64,000 nucleotides of DNA, taken from the NCBI GenBank assembly GCA_030278955.1, contig JAOANR010000010.1, positions 21,668,444 through 21,732,443 of the forward strand, read 5' to 3'. The stretch is from Hygrophila difformis. Lineage: Eukaryota; Streptophyta; Magnoliopsida; Lamiales; Acanthaceae. The position numbers and the translations under genes are program-made. The notes under the pieces are model-generated. The model saw only the letters and a list, made by a program, of their open reading frames with translations, had not been told where the DNA came from and searched no databases. This document shows, in pieces, positions 51,094-62,467 of the stretch. Position 1 is the first letter of the stretch, and every line of letters begins with the position of its first letter.

Positions 51094-53505
51094 CCTCCCT
51101 GACCCTGGTCTCCACCTCGTCCCTCCCCTTAGACCAAACTAACCCCAGCATTTCAGCCATTTTTAATACCGCTTCTACCTCCGAATGATCAATTAATCTC
51201 ATTCCATCCTTGGTTCGAACAATTGAAAATTCAAGTGGTGCAAACTCCTCGCCCTGATTTCCTGAACTCTTGTACCCCGACTTACCAGTATAACCGCCTT
51301 TATGCCCCAATTTGCATCTATTGCCATGACCATTTCTCCTCACTTTTATCCTACCCCCCATAACTTTTGCCATTGCCTCTTCCACTTGCTCCAACTCAAC
51401 CATCGATACAACAGCCCCCTCTTCTACGAGATCTGACAGCCCCTTCATTGTCGAAGCTTCCTCCAGATCGTCTTCCGCATTCAATCTACTCACCTCTCTA
51501 TGCCCCGACCCGTCAAGAGATCTAACATTGAGACTGCTCTCTCCCCCACTGAAATTCGCACGCTGGTTATTTACCACTATCTGACCATCTCCCCTCCCAT
51601 CTAGTCTCTCTCCTAAAACCCACTCATTCACCCTCCCCGTCTCGCTGGATGCCCTCTCCCTTTCGGTCAAACTAAAATCTATTGATGGCCCTGCCTCATC
51701 CACTTGGAATGTTCGATAATCTCCTTTAGGCTCACAGGCTCGCTTGCGTTCGTAGCTCCCAGTTTCCAGATTCCCTTTCTGCCTGGGCCAAAGGCCCACA
51801 TCTACTGCTTGGCCCAATTCGCTAATACCTCCACTCGCCGGCTCAATATTATTATGCCCTTGGGACCCCATAAGGCCCATCCCCCAGTCGGCCTTATTCC
51901 TACATCTATCATGTTTGTCAATATTATGTGTTTCATTTAATGTTTCTATCTGCGCCGCCACCGATATAGGTAGATCCACTTTCCCATGCAACCCTTCCAC
52001 TGCCATATGCAATCGCTCCGCGACCCTGCTTGTCCCACCTTCCAGTTGGCCCAAAGCCTTTGGGAATAATTCATCACGCCCATCTGCATTTTGATCATTT
52101 TCTTGGGAAGCACCCTTCTCTGCTGCATTGATTATTCTGGTGGACACAACCCCCTCAGCCACCCGTTGCCCCCCCCCCCCCCCATGCAGATGCTCTAGGA
52201 GACGATCCTCGTCCCCATGCTCCGAGCTCCAGGACTTCTCACCATCATTGACCTCCGCCGCGTCCGATTCCTGTGCCACCACCAGATCCCTACTCCGGCG
52301 ATCGCCTTCCGTGGATTCCCCATTTTCGTCCTTCACCACTACCTCTTCACAATAATTCGTCACCACCCGAACCACTGACACCTTCTCCCCCACCTTAACC
52401 TTAATCTTCCATGGAACAGAAACCTCATAATCCACCGCCACTAATAACCGCGCACGATCTAACCTGGTTTTCTTTATCGTATCGACGTCCACACTAATAA
52501 TCTTACCCCATTTATCCATCAACTTTTGGAAATTTGTCTCGCTCGATGTCGTATATGGTAAGCCGAACAGATAGATCCAAACCAATTGCTTGCGGTTTAT
52601 AATGCCGACGTCCCATTTTCTTTTCCAAGCGATGAACCTCCGGTCTCCCTGATCGGATAGAAACTCGTCCCTGAATTCAGCATTCTGGAACACCGCCACT
52701 ACCGTGTGCCCTCCTCCGTATACAACCTCTTCGCATCCTTGGTGTTGTTCAAGCAGCCACTCCTGGAACGTTACCAACACTTCCAATTTTTTTAGGTTAA
52801 CTATTGCTGCTCTCTGCAATCTTTCCACGCTTGTTAGCTCCTCATCAAGATTAGCAGGCTCCGCCACCCTAGCTCCCCGAGCTTCTGGACTACCCAATCT
52901 GACGCCTTTGAGAACCTCTGCAAAAGTTCGTTCATCCCTCCATGCATTCCTAATGTTTTTTCCCCGCTATCGACTCCCTTCCCCCCCACCAAAAACCCTA
53001 TTGTTAACCCTACCAATCCCCATACCCCACCCTCTTTTTGAGGCTCCACCTACCTCTCCTTTACCATTCCTTCTAGGAGTTTCCCATACTGCCTTAATCT
53101 TTCTTCCCGACAACACCCTCCCGTTCATCCTTCTCATGACTGATTCTGCTTCTAACCGGCTCTTGAATCTAAAGAAACCGAACTTAAATCCCTTCGCCGG
53201 CCATTTCTTTCCAGGTATAAACCAGTCCCTCACCGTCGCTATTGAGTTGATTTCCTTGAAGATGCAACTGTTTTCCACCTCCACCGGAACATTCCCCACA
53301 AACACTCCAAATAAGCAGCTCCTATTGTTGAACCCGCCATTAGTTCTGCTCCCCTCCACCCTCTTCCAGTTCGACCGAGCCTTGTCTTCCTCCACTCTCC
53401 GGCGGCTTTGACTTGGTTGTACAGAGGGTTGGCTTCGAGTCTCCATTGCTTCCTGCAGTCTGCAAAACTCCTCTTGCATAAGAATTATCGATCAAGAAGG
53501 GTAGA
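51094..53505 (-). mobile_element. LINE ORF1 half (RRM plus DUF4283-like protein)
   Basis: Minus-strand frames encode a LINE first ORF. Frame 53479-52967 starts MQEEFCRLQEAME and contains an RRM-like fold (GVFVGNVP, then KGFKFGFFRFKSRLEAESVM). After a frame change near 52960, frame 52897 to 51083 encodes a DUF4283-like region (VVAVFQNAEFRDEFL, KLVWIYLFGLP written here as KQLVWIYLFGLPYTTS, MDKWGKIISVDVDT). A long polar linker and a basic end follow. ORF1 proteins bind LINE RNA. The natural stop lies across the MULE junction: the ORF1 frame reaches VVLN and the LINE sequence on the other side of the MULE (27284) continues with TAG. Confidence 0.8.
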
Positions 53506-55135
53506 TTGTAATAACTTCACGTATTACAATCCCATATCAAGTTATGGGGTTTCAAAAGGGATTGACTTAAATATAAATTTTATTTTATTTAGAGAAGACA
53601 CAACTTTAGCATACAAGTTAAAACATTACATATTATTTAACCAATTAATTAACATAAAAGAAACACGTTTTCACCATTGTGCCTAGAACGTGGGGACACC
53701 AAATGAGCTCCAATAATAATGAGAATTCATCCCTAAACAATGCCAACGGCAGCCTATATCGATACGCACCCGGGGCCCATAAATAATACTCGCAAGTATT
53801 ATTTAGGGATATAGACACAATCATAATATTTCAACATAAGGAGAGGGGCGGCCACACATGGCTCCACCCTAGTGCACTCGCTCTCCGGAGCCTAAATGTG
53901 GGCGTACCTACCCGAATTCCACGCACAATGAGTTTCAAAGTATAACTAACAAGTATACATGTATCAATTTTTCCCAAGAATCGACTTTTGCTATCAGAAA
54001 CTCATAAAGATGTCATCTTTACCCAAACCATACATAACATGATTGGTATACATCGCCGAATGGTTCATATCAAGTATGAAATACAACTAGGATAGCAAAA
54101 TTTAATTAAATCCTCCATATTCAAAGTGCAACATGCCAACGGTGAACAAGACACGATGATAGATAGTTTGGGAATTAACCGCTAGGCCAAAACTTACGAA
54201 CTTTTTACAGCAACTAGATAACACAAAAATGAATATTTTTTGTGAAATAAATTTTTTTCCAAATTTGGCTTCTAAATATGTGAAATCGAGGGTTCAACAG
54301 AAGGCATAGTTTCTTCACAAATTCAGAAAACACATTTTAAAGATTAATTTTCTGAGAATGCATCACTTGACCAAAAATAATAAAATTTTACAGATAGATT
54401 CTAGACACATAGATCTACAATTTTCATGAAGAAAGGTTTCGCAAAATCTGACTCGAGATTAATGATTTTGGACGGTTTTTATAGAAAGTACACTTGACAG
54501 ATTTGGGGAGCTTATGGAGTAGTTTTGGAAAAATAATCACTGACAGCGCCCTAGTTCTCCAAAAATTATGAAATTTTAACACTATATCCAAGACATCTAG
54601 ATATAAAAGTTTCATGTTGAAAACTTTCCAAAATTCGAAATTTAAGTTAGTGAAACAATTGGATTTTTACAGAATTCAAAAGCTGTCAGAAATTAAAAAT
54701 TCTTAATTTGGATTTCTACGACTCAAACGAAGGCGAAATTCGACCCAAACACATGGTAAGGGATGTGTTGGCTTACCTTACACCAAGGTAGGGTTATAAA
54801 CAAGGATTCTTTGGTTTGATTAGCAAGGAAATCGCCTTTGACGTCCTAAGTTCTTCGAGATGGCTGCGTTCGTCTAACCTTGAGAAAGAAGTCTTGATCA
54901 CTGCTGCCTCCACAGGAACTCTCCAGGGTTTTCTCTTTTTTTTGGTTCTTGATCGATAATTCTTATGCAAGAGGAGTTTTGCAGACTGGTTGATTTTTAA
55001 GAAGGGTAGATTGTAATACCCGAAATTGTAATAAGTAATGAATAATAATTTCGGGTATTACAATCTACTCTTCTTAAAAATCAACTTCGTCCTCGAAGTT
55101 GCTTCTCGGGTATTACAATTGTAGACTTGGACATG
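53505..55135. mobile_element. Rearranged LTR retrotransposon remnants with head-to-head LTR ends
   Basis: Polypurine-like AAGAAGGGTAGAT followed by TGTAATA occurs on the plus strand at about 53500 and 54995. Reversed copies (CGGGTATTACAATCTAC..CTTCTT) occur at about 55045-55080, with another CGGGTATTACA near 55110. The AT-rich middle (53.7-54.9 kb) resembles a minus-strand gypsy LTR body. No internal coding region is present. A 43 bp piece at about 54947-54990 is the reverse complement of the LINE 5' end at 53460-53503. Confidence 0.55.
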
Positions 55136-55254
55136 AATGTTGAAGTTCTTAATACGTTGTGGTGGATGAGAAATGGATGATCTTTGTGGTGTAGGTGTTG
55201 TTGTCATTTTATAGATTGCGTATTGGTTTTGTTGGCAGCAAGGATGGCTGTGAA

Positions 55255-55630
55255 AACAACTATTTCTGTTGCACTCTACAGTTGGGTACCGACCGCAAAG
55301 CCGACCGCTACTTGGTCGGCAACTTGCCGACCGACTCGTCGACCGCATAAGCGGTCGGCAACAATCTTGTCCACGAGGTCCCAGTAATTGGGTACAGACC
55401 GAAGACTTGATCGGTGACGTGGTCGGTAAATTCGCCGACCAAGTGTCGATCGGGAGTGGGGTCGGCAAATGTTCCGACCACGAAGGAATTGGTCTGGGGA
55501 GAAAGCCCTACCAAGATATTACCGACCGACACTTGCGGTCGGTGGTGCGGTCGGCACGCCTCAAAACAACCCGTATTTCCTGGTTCTCGACCGCAAATGA
55601 CGGTTGGTAAATGACAATTTTCTTATTGTG
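55255..55630. mobile_element. CACTA-like end fragment with ACCGACCGC subterminal repeats
   Basis: GC-rich sequence dense in (A)CCGACCGC and GGTCGG units in both orientations ends at about 55630. Reversed, that end reads CACAATAAGAAAATTGTC, close to CACTA termini of the CACTACAAGAAAA type. The opposite terminus and a 3 bp target duplication were not found, so the class is tentative. Confidence 0.45.
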
Positions 55631-55823
55631 CTAAATGAACAGTAAAAAAGGTCAAAACGTAACACTTAAAAAAACGGCGGGAGTATATGTTAAATGAGAT
55701 TGAAATGGCTAAAAATTAATGAGAGAATATTTTTAGGGAATGGATGGCTTGTCGTCTATTCCTACTTTTCCTAACCTTTCTATGCTGTCAAGCTAAAACA
55801 ATTTAACGAGAGAAGAGAGAATA

Positions 55824-58321
55824 TCTATATAATAAATTCTGAATACTTTTTGGCCTGTGCAGACTCTTTTGTCCTTATTAATTTTAATTCACCCTTATTA
55901 ATTTTAAGGGTTTAATCAGTCATTATACGCTTATTTTTTACATCAACAGTTATTATTAAAACTCGTAGACAGACTGATAGTTGTTGAGTAATCGCTGAGT
56001 AATGCCACGTCATCAGACACATTATCAATATCTATATTTAGAAAATAAATCTATCTATTAATATAACAAAATCTTGAAAAAATCTTCATATGTATTTTAA
56101 AAAGATATAATTGATTACAACTATATATATAAATTATCTGATTGTATAGATAAATTTAAAAAATATTAATATTATAATATTCTTAAATAAATTTAATTAG
56201 GTTAAAAATTTATGTCTAACAAATATATAATCCTATATCAATATAAGGAATATAATAACCATATTTTAAATAAAAATATTTTATTAAAAATATGGTGTAA
56301 ACATTAAATTGATCCTAAAAATATTGATTAATATAAAATCACTGATCACCTAAAAGAATTTATACCATTCTAAACAAATTCTACATAATTTTTTATTCTT
56401 TTTAAAGAAGAAAAGAAAGAAAAGCAAAAAAAGACTAAAAACACATCATAATTTAATTATTAAACATAATATATATTTCAACATGAAAAGAAAATGTATA
56501 TTTATCCCGTAATCCCTATCTATTTCAATATAAAATAAAAATGTATATGAAATTCGGAGTACTATAAAAGAATATTAAAAGTATTTTACTATAAACAATA
56601 TGTAAATATTTGTGGTAATAATAAATAGTTTGGTACACATTTGGTTTTGGGAATATATAAGGTTCTCCTAAAAAAAAAAGTTTGGGTTGTAGCAATATTT
56701 CTATCCAAAAAAGCTCTAATATTAAGTGATCATGTTGCATGTCTAAATATGGTACAAAAACATGTGAATTCAATCAAATATCATTTATCATTTTATTTTT
56801 CACAAATAATAGCTTAAAGTAAACAGTTAAAGGCGAAAAAATATATAGTACTAACTAATTATTATTTGACCTATTCCCAAAATATAACTCCCTAAACTTA
56901 ACAAGTTTGGTTATTTGTACACTTATATTTTTTTTTTTACAAAAAATACACCTAAATTTTTTATTTAGTTTTAAAATTCTACCCTTCTACAGTTCTACTA
57001 TTAAAATATCAAATTCGACCTCATCAATTTTAAAAATATCTCATTTTGGTCATAAAAAATTTAAAATAATCTCAATATTCCTCCCATTCACGTTTGAAAA
57101 GTTTCGCATTAGCACAACAATTTGAAAATAATGTATTTAGTAATTAATTTTTCATTTAAATTTAAATACAAAAAATATAACTAACTAATAAAATTAGATT
57201 ATACTATTTAATAAAATAAAATAACATATTATGAATGATAAATCAAATTACATTTATTGTAATATCTTTAATTTTAGAAAGTAATTTCATTATTAATTAT
57301 ATTTAGATTCTTATTTTACTTTATTTGAAAATTTTTATTTCAATTTCATTATTTTTCAGATTTTTTATTTTTCTAATTTTTATTTCAAAATTTCTCAAAC
57401 AATAAATATCATTATCCAGATAGAAAAAATAGTTTATAATGATAAAAAAATGTGCTAAAAAAATATTCGCCTAAAAAATTTAGTATCGGAACATAAATTT
57501 AATTCCAGGGCTTATAATAATAATGATTCAAAAAATAATAAAATTTAATTAAATTAAACAAAAATATTAATTACCAATTTTTTTTCATAATCAATAAGGA
57601 AAAGAAAAAATTGGATAAAATGTTATGGACTAAAATACTATTTTAAAAATTAACAGATAATCAAAGCGTAATTATAATTAAAATTTATTTTATAAAATTA
57701 AAGATAAGTCCATAAAAACTAATAAAAATTTAAAATACATTACTTAACAAAATATAATTTTTAAATGATAAAAAGATAATAAAAAAGTATAACTAATCAA
57801 AAATCTTTAGGTATAATAGTCAAAATGTACAACATATTAGGGAGTAAAATAATAATCCCTCCGTCCCATTTCAAATGTCTCATTTCTATTTTTGTCCGTC
57901 CCACTACAGTTGTCACATTTCCTTATTTAGAAAATTTTTACTCCTTCAAACAAACATCACATCAATTATTTACTGCATTTTAAGACAATAACTCATTCTA
58001 CATAAAATACCGGACAACCTTAATAATGCAAAAATATATTTTTTTCTAATTTTGAATAGATAAAGGGTATTTATTTTCCACTTGCTCTCATAATTTTAGA
58101 TATGAAAGCAAACCCTATATATTTAGTTTTTCTGACAGTATAAATAATTTATTTTATATTATGTCCACCTGATTATAGGTTTTCCTTTTAAATTTTGGTT
58201 GCATGCATTAAAAAATTATTTAAGCAAAGGATTTTGAATCTTATGTAATAAAAAAATTATATTCACATTTTATACTGTCATATTAGTTCAACGCCCGTGC
58301 GCAGCGGGCGAAAAAATCTAG
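55824..58321 (+). mobile_element. Non-autonomous Helitron, 2.5 kb
   Basis: The 5' end TCTATATAATAAATTCTG (preceded by A) matches the starts of the two Helitrons at 9-11 kb. The 3' end has the hairpin CGCCCGTGCGCAGCGGGCG, AAAAAAT and CTAG (58318-58321), followed by T. The interior is extremely AT-rich with no Rep or helicase frame. A partial Stowaway MITE (57857 to about 58015) lies inside. Confidence 0.75.
57857..58015. mobile_element. Partial Stowaway-like MITE
   Basis: CTCCGTCCCATTTCAAATGTCTCATTTC resembles the terminus of the MITE at 14079-14277, with internal ACTCCTTCAAACAAACATCACATCAA also shared. The second terminus is missing. Confidence 0.55.
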
Positions 58322-58650
58322 TACATAATAAAAAGTAAAAAAAAAAGCAAATACTCTATTATAAAATGGAGGATATATATATATATATATATTTCATAAT
58401 ATAATATTACATATATACAGAAATACCGTCAAACTTTTGTACCAAAAGACAATCACACATACGAACGTGGTCATAATATTAATGATCCTAGGATCGGATT
58501 CTGCACAAAGTTTGTTGTGTTTGTCGAAATAGCAAAGGAACCCAATTGCCACACTCAAACCTGACTTTAGTCACAACCCAAAACACTGAACCTAAAAGCC
58601 CAAATTAGTCATTTCCCCAACCTATAACCTACTGTAGTAACATATACCAT

Positions 58651-59111
58651 GGGTCCGTTTGGATTGGCTTTTAAAAAAAGCAGAAGCCAAAAGCAAAAGC
58701 AGAAGTGAAAGCCAAAAGCAGAAGCAGCTAACTTTTGTGTTTGGATGGAATGTTTGAAAAGCAGTTTTTTTTCAAAAGTGTGTGTGGATGTGTAAAAGTG
58801 AAAAGTGCTTTTGAAATATGTAAATTACCAAAAAGGATATACTATTTATATATGATAGTATATATTTATAGTGTAATTTAAATAAATTAATCGGGGCATT
58901 TATGACTCTGCACACATTACTAGGTGCTTTTGGCTTCTGCTTTTCGGAGAAGCATCCCCTGGGCTGCTTCTCCCAGAAACACTTTTGCAGCTTTTCGAGG
59001 TGCTTTTGCTTTTTCCCAAAAGCCAAAACAAACACTCATTTTCCTTCAAAAGTGCTTTTGGCAGAAGCAAAAGCCAAAAACACTTCAAAATAAGCCATTC
59101 CAAACCGCCCC
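58651..59111. mobile_element. MITE with GGGTCCGTTTGG termini (hAT- or PIF-like)
   Basis: Left end GGGTCCGTTTGGATTGGCTT and, reversed, right end GGGGCGGTTTGGAATGGCTT form a ~20 bp inverted repeat. Subterminal AAGCAGAAGCCAAAAGC repeats occur in both orientations. I could not define a target duplication, so the superfamily is open. Confidence 0.65.
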
Positions 59112-59180
59112 TTACACACACTTGTTATTTAGCTTCTTACAAATTACCACTTACAATTATTACATGCGTATATGTATATA

Positions 59181-59441
59181 CTCCCTCCGGTTTTTTTTAA
59201 GTTCACCATTAGCATAGTAGATACTATTCATTGAGTAACTTTAATTCAATTTTTTCATATAGTTATATAAGATAAAACATAGTCAAGTGAGATCTTATTA
59301 GATTCGTCTAATCACATAGTTTTGGAATATCAAATTTTTATAATTTTTACTTATATATAATATGAGATATTGATGATTGAAAATGTGCATTGGATTACGT
59401 GCAGTGCAGGATGGGTGAAGTTAAAAAAAAAACGAAGGGAG
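59181..59441. mobile_element. Stowaway-like MITE upstream of the IDD gene
   Basis: Termini CTCCCTCCGGTTTTTTTTAAGTTCA and, reversed, CTCCCTTCGTTTTTTTTTTAACTTCA are flanked by TA (59179-59180, 59442-59443). The length is 261 bp. An internal TTAGATTCGTCT motif is shared with the MITE at 9892. Confidence 0.82.
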
Positions 59442-59443
59442 TA

Positions 59444-60057
59444 GTATGTAATGAAGCTGACAAAACTTAGACCACCCTTTAACGTGTACGCATATGCATA
59501 GATATACATATGTACATACATACAAATACATACATATGTATACACACACACATATATGCATGCAAATTTTTTTACTGTGTCTATGCAATCATAATGAGTC
59601 TGCTTTTGTTCCTTTGTGGGGGTTGGTTTTGGTTTTCTTCGGTTCATTTCCTTCAACTTGGAACCATATACTGTCCTTTTGGGGGGCCAAGTGCCACCCC
59701 CCTTACCCCCCCATCCCCCACCCTCCAATCCTATCCCTCTCTCCCTGCCTCCTGAACTAGCTAGCTTATTAAGGGCGACTTCACAACTATATCTCCGCTG
59801 GAAGGATAAATAAAGGGTTTTCTTTCTTTCTTTATAGTTTCCTTAAAGCTGTAAGAGATCAGAAATCAGCTCGCCTTCTAATTTCTATATATCACTAACT
59901 TCTCAGAAACTCCCTTGTTCATTTTTATCAGTTTCTTAACAGTGATCCAATCCCTCCCCCATGGTTGTTCCTCTTGCATCAATCCCTTAGCTTCTCATCC
60001 TTTGATTTAATCCACGATTGGGTTTTCAGCGATTTTCGATTCTTGTGTTTGTATACA
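59444..60057 (+). promoter_or_regulatory. IDD gene promoter and 5' UTR region
   Basis: This 0.6 kb holds a TACATA/CACACA-rich stretch, a C-rich block (59695-59755), GATAAATAAAGG near 59805 as a possible TATA region, and a CT-rich CTTTCTTTCTTT tract. The leader ends at the start codon at 60058. Core promoter assignment is inference. Confidence 0.35.
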
Positions 60058-62467
60058 ATGTTGAGCAGCAACCTCAACAATCCAGCTTCCGACCCATTTC
60101 CGTCACCGGAAAACGGCAGCAGCAGCAGCAGCAAGAGGAAGCGCCGCCCCGCCGGAACCCCAGGTTAGCCTTAATTGCCACCAATTGATCCATCAATCGA
60201 TCAATCAAGTGATGGATTGATTGATGATATATATATATATATATATATATTTTGTGTGTGTGTGTGTGTGTTTGATGATTGGATTGGAGGTGATTGAGGT
60301 CCAATTATTGGGATTGATTTTGATGATCCATGATGATTGTTGATGGCGGTGCAGATCCGGATGCGGAGGTGGTTTCCCTATCCCCGAAGACGCTCCTGGA
60401 GTCGGATCGGTACGTGTGCGAGATCTGCAACCAAGGGTTCCAGCGGGACCAGAATCTGCAGATGCACCGGCGCCGCCACAAGGTCCCGTGGAAGCTCCTG
60501 AAGAGGGAAACCCCCGTGGCGCGTAAGCGCGTCTTCGTCTGCCCCGAACCCACCTGCCTCCACCACAACCCGTGCCACGCCCTCGGCGACCTCGTCGGCA
60601 TCAAGAAACACTTCCGCCGGAAACACAGCAACCAGAAACAATGGGTCTGCGACAAGTGCTCCAAAGGATACGCCGTCCAGTCCGATTACAAAGCCCACCT
60701 CAAAACCTGCGGCACGCGCGGCCATTCTTGCGATTGCGGCCGCGTCTTCTCCAGGTTCAATTCTTTCTCCTCATCTCAAACCATTTCTTAATAATATTAT
60801 TATATTATTATACAACCAAAAGAACGTCTGGTGGCATTTATGCTTATCAAAGAGTTCTATTGTATTCAGTGCAAGAATGTTTTAGTTGTGGGTTTGAGGG
60901 GAGTTTGTTTCTTTAATTTTTGGACTGCACTGTGTCAAATCGTTTTCTTTAGCAGTCCAAGAAATACGCTGTGTCTGAGAAAAAGGGAAAAGGAAATCTC
61001 AATATACCAGGTCCTTTCCACTGGTGTCACCTAAATTTTTGCAGTTTAAAATCACTGTTAAGCCTGTGCTTCTTCCCTCAGATCAAGAAAGGGTTTTTAT
61101 TGGGAATTTGGGATGCTGTTTGCTATACTATTATACTATTATTATTTATTTTCCTAAATCCTTTTCCTGTGTCTTAATTCAGAGGCGCATATGCATGGCA
61201 TATTGCAAGCTCTATACTTTATACAAATACATATTTTTATATCACTTTATTGGGGTACGATGTGTTTGACTCTCTATGGTTCCAAAACAATCAAATTAAT
61301 TATAATGTGTAACTGAGATTTTGACATTAATTAAGTTTGGGTTTGTGCCTTTAATTGTTTTTTTAATGGTAATTGTTCTGCAAATCCAAACCCCACTGCC
61401 TAATTGGCACTTTTAGTTTGCACAAAAAAAAAAATAAATAAATAAATAAAAAAACAGTCTTTTGAATAAAATTAAAACAGTGGTCATTCGTCGCAACGTC
61501 TGCTGTTCAAAGGTTGTCCTTTACTCGAGTACTTTTGTTCAAACAGTTTGGAACGGAATCATCATCACATGCCCCTTCATCATTATACTCTTATTCATTT
61601 TATTTAATTCAAATATTTTTGTTACTATCATTTTTTTTTTTCAATATGCAAATATTGTTTTGCAATGCTTAATTGACGATTTAGGGTTGTCAATTTTGTG
61701 ATTTATTGAATAGGGTGGAGAGTTTCATTGAGCATCAAGATGCTTGTACCTTAGGGCGGCTCCGGTCCGATTGCCGACCGCTCCAAACGCTGCCCCCGGT
61801 CTGCTTATCTCGAACCGCGTCGAGCCGGAGCCCCTCCAGTGACACCAATATAAGCGTTACTCCGTGGGCCGCCGCCGCCGCCAGCGTGGTGGCGACAGCT
61901 CCGGCACCGGCCTTCCCTAAAGCAGCATTGGATCATCCAATCTTCTTCACAAATGCAACCAATTCAAGACCACCCAATCTCGAACTCGAACTCCTCACGA
62001 AATCCACCGCCGGCTACCCAAAATTCGACGGCGACCATTCAACTCAGCTGCAGCTCTCCATCGGATCATCCGAAGGCGGCGAAAAGTCCGAATCCAACAA
62101 CGCCAATGTACTAAAAGAGCAAGCGCAGGAGCAGCTGAGAATCGCGGTGGCGGAAAAAGCCTACGCGGAGGAGGCGCGGCAGCAAGCCCGCCGGCAAATT
62201 GAGCTAGCCGAGCACGAATTCGCCAACGCGAAAAGAATCCGGCAGCAGGCGCAGGCGGAGCTGGAAAAAGCGCAGGCTTTGAAGGAGCACGCCGCGAAGC
62301 AATTAAACTCCGCCGTGCGCCAAATCACCTGCCATTCTTGCAAGAACCGGTTCCATCTTCAACCCGCCGAAGCATTCCCGGAAACCTCGTCGTCGTCGTT
62401 GAGCTACATATCGGCGGCATTGCGGGATTGGGAAATCAAGAGAACCGATAAAACTTCATCATCATGA
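60058..62467 (+). CDS. INDETERMINATE-DOMAIN C2H2 zinc-finger transcription factor (IDD14/15/16 type)
   Basis: Three exons, 60058-60163, 60355-60754 and 61714-62467, join in phase to 419 residues. Residues ~26-36 give the KRKRRPAGTPDPDAEVV nuclear-localisation start of the ID domain. Then come C2H2 finger 1 (YVCEICNQGFQRDQNLQMHR, second His in HRRRH), finger 2 (FVCPEPTCLHH...KKHFRRKH), and two C2HC fingers (WVCDKCSKGYAVQSDYKAHL; HSCDCGRVFSRVESFIEHQD). The C terminus has a long Ala/Glu/Arg coiled coil (KEQAQEQLRIAVAEKAYAEE, ending ITCHSCKNRF) characteristic of the IDD14-SGR5(IDD15)-IDD16 subgroup. In Arabidopsis this subgroup controls auxin-related organ growth, gravitropism and starch metabolism. 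Which orthologue this is cannot be settled here. No defect is visible; it is the best-preserved host gene in the window. Confidence 0.93.
60226..60271. repeat. (AT)n(GT)n compound microsatellite in IDD intron 1
   Basis: An AT run of about 12 units is followed after TTT by nine GT units. Confidence 0.9.

Noticed and set aside
51704..53411. Plus-strand open frames of up to 235 codons over the LINE ORF1
   Set aside because: Antisense shadows of the GC-rich, minus-strand LINE coding sequence; no recognisable domain.
60024..60040. TTTTCAGCGATTTTCG just upstream of the IDD start codon resembles the MULE iteron
   Set aside because: A single copy, not clustered, in a different context; most likely chance.
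60378..60725. Minus-strand frame of 115 codons across IDD exon 2
   Set aside because: Antisense of the conserved zinc-finger exon; no independent support.
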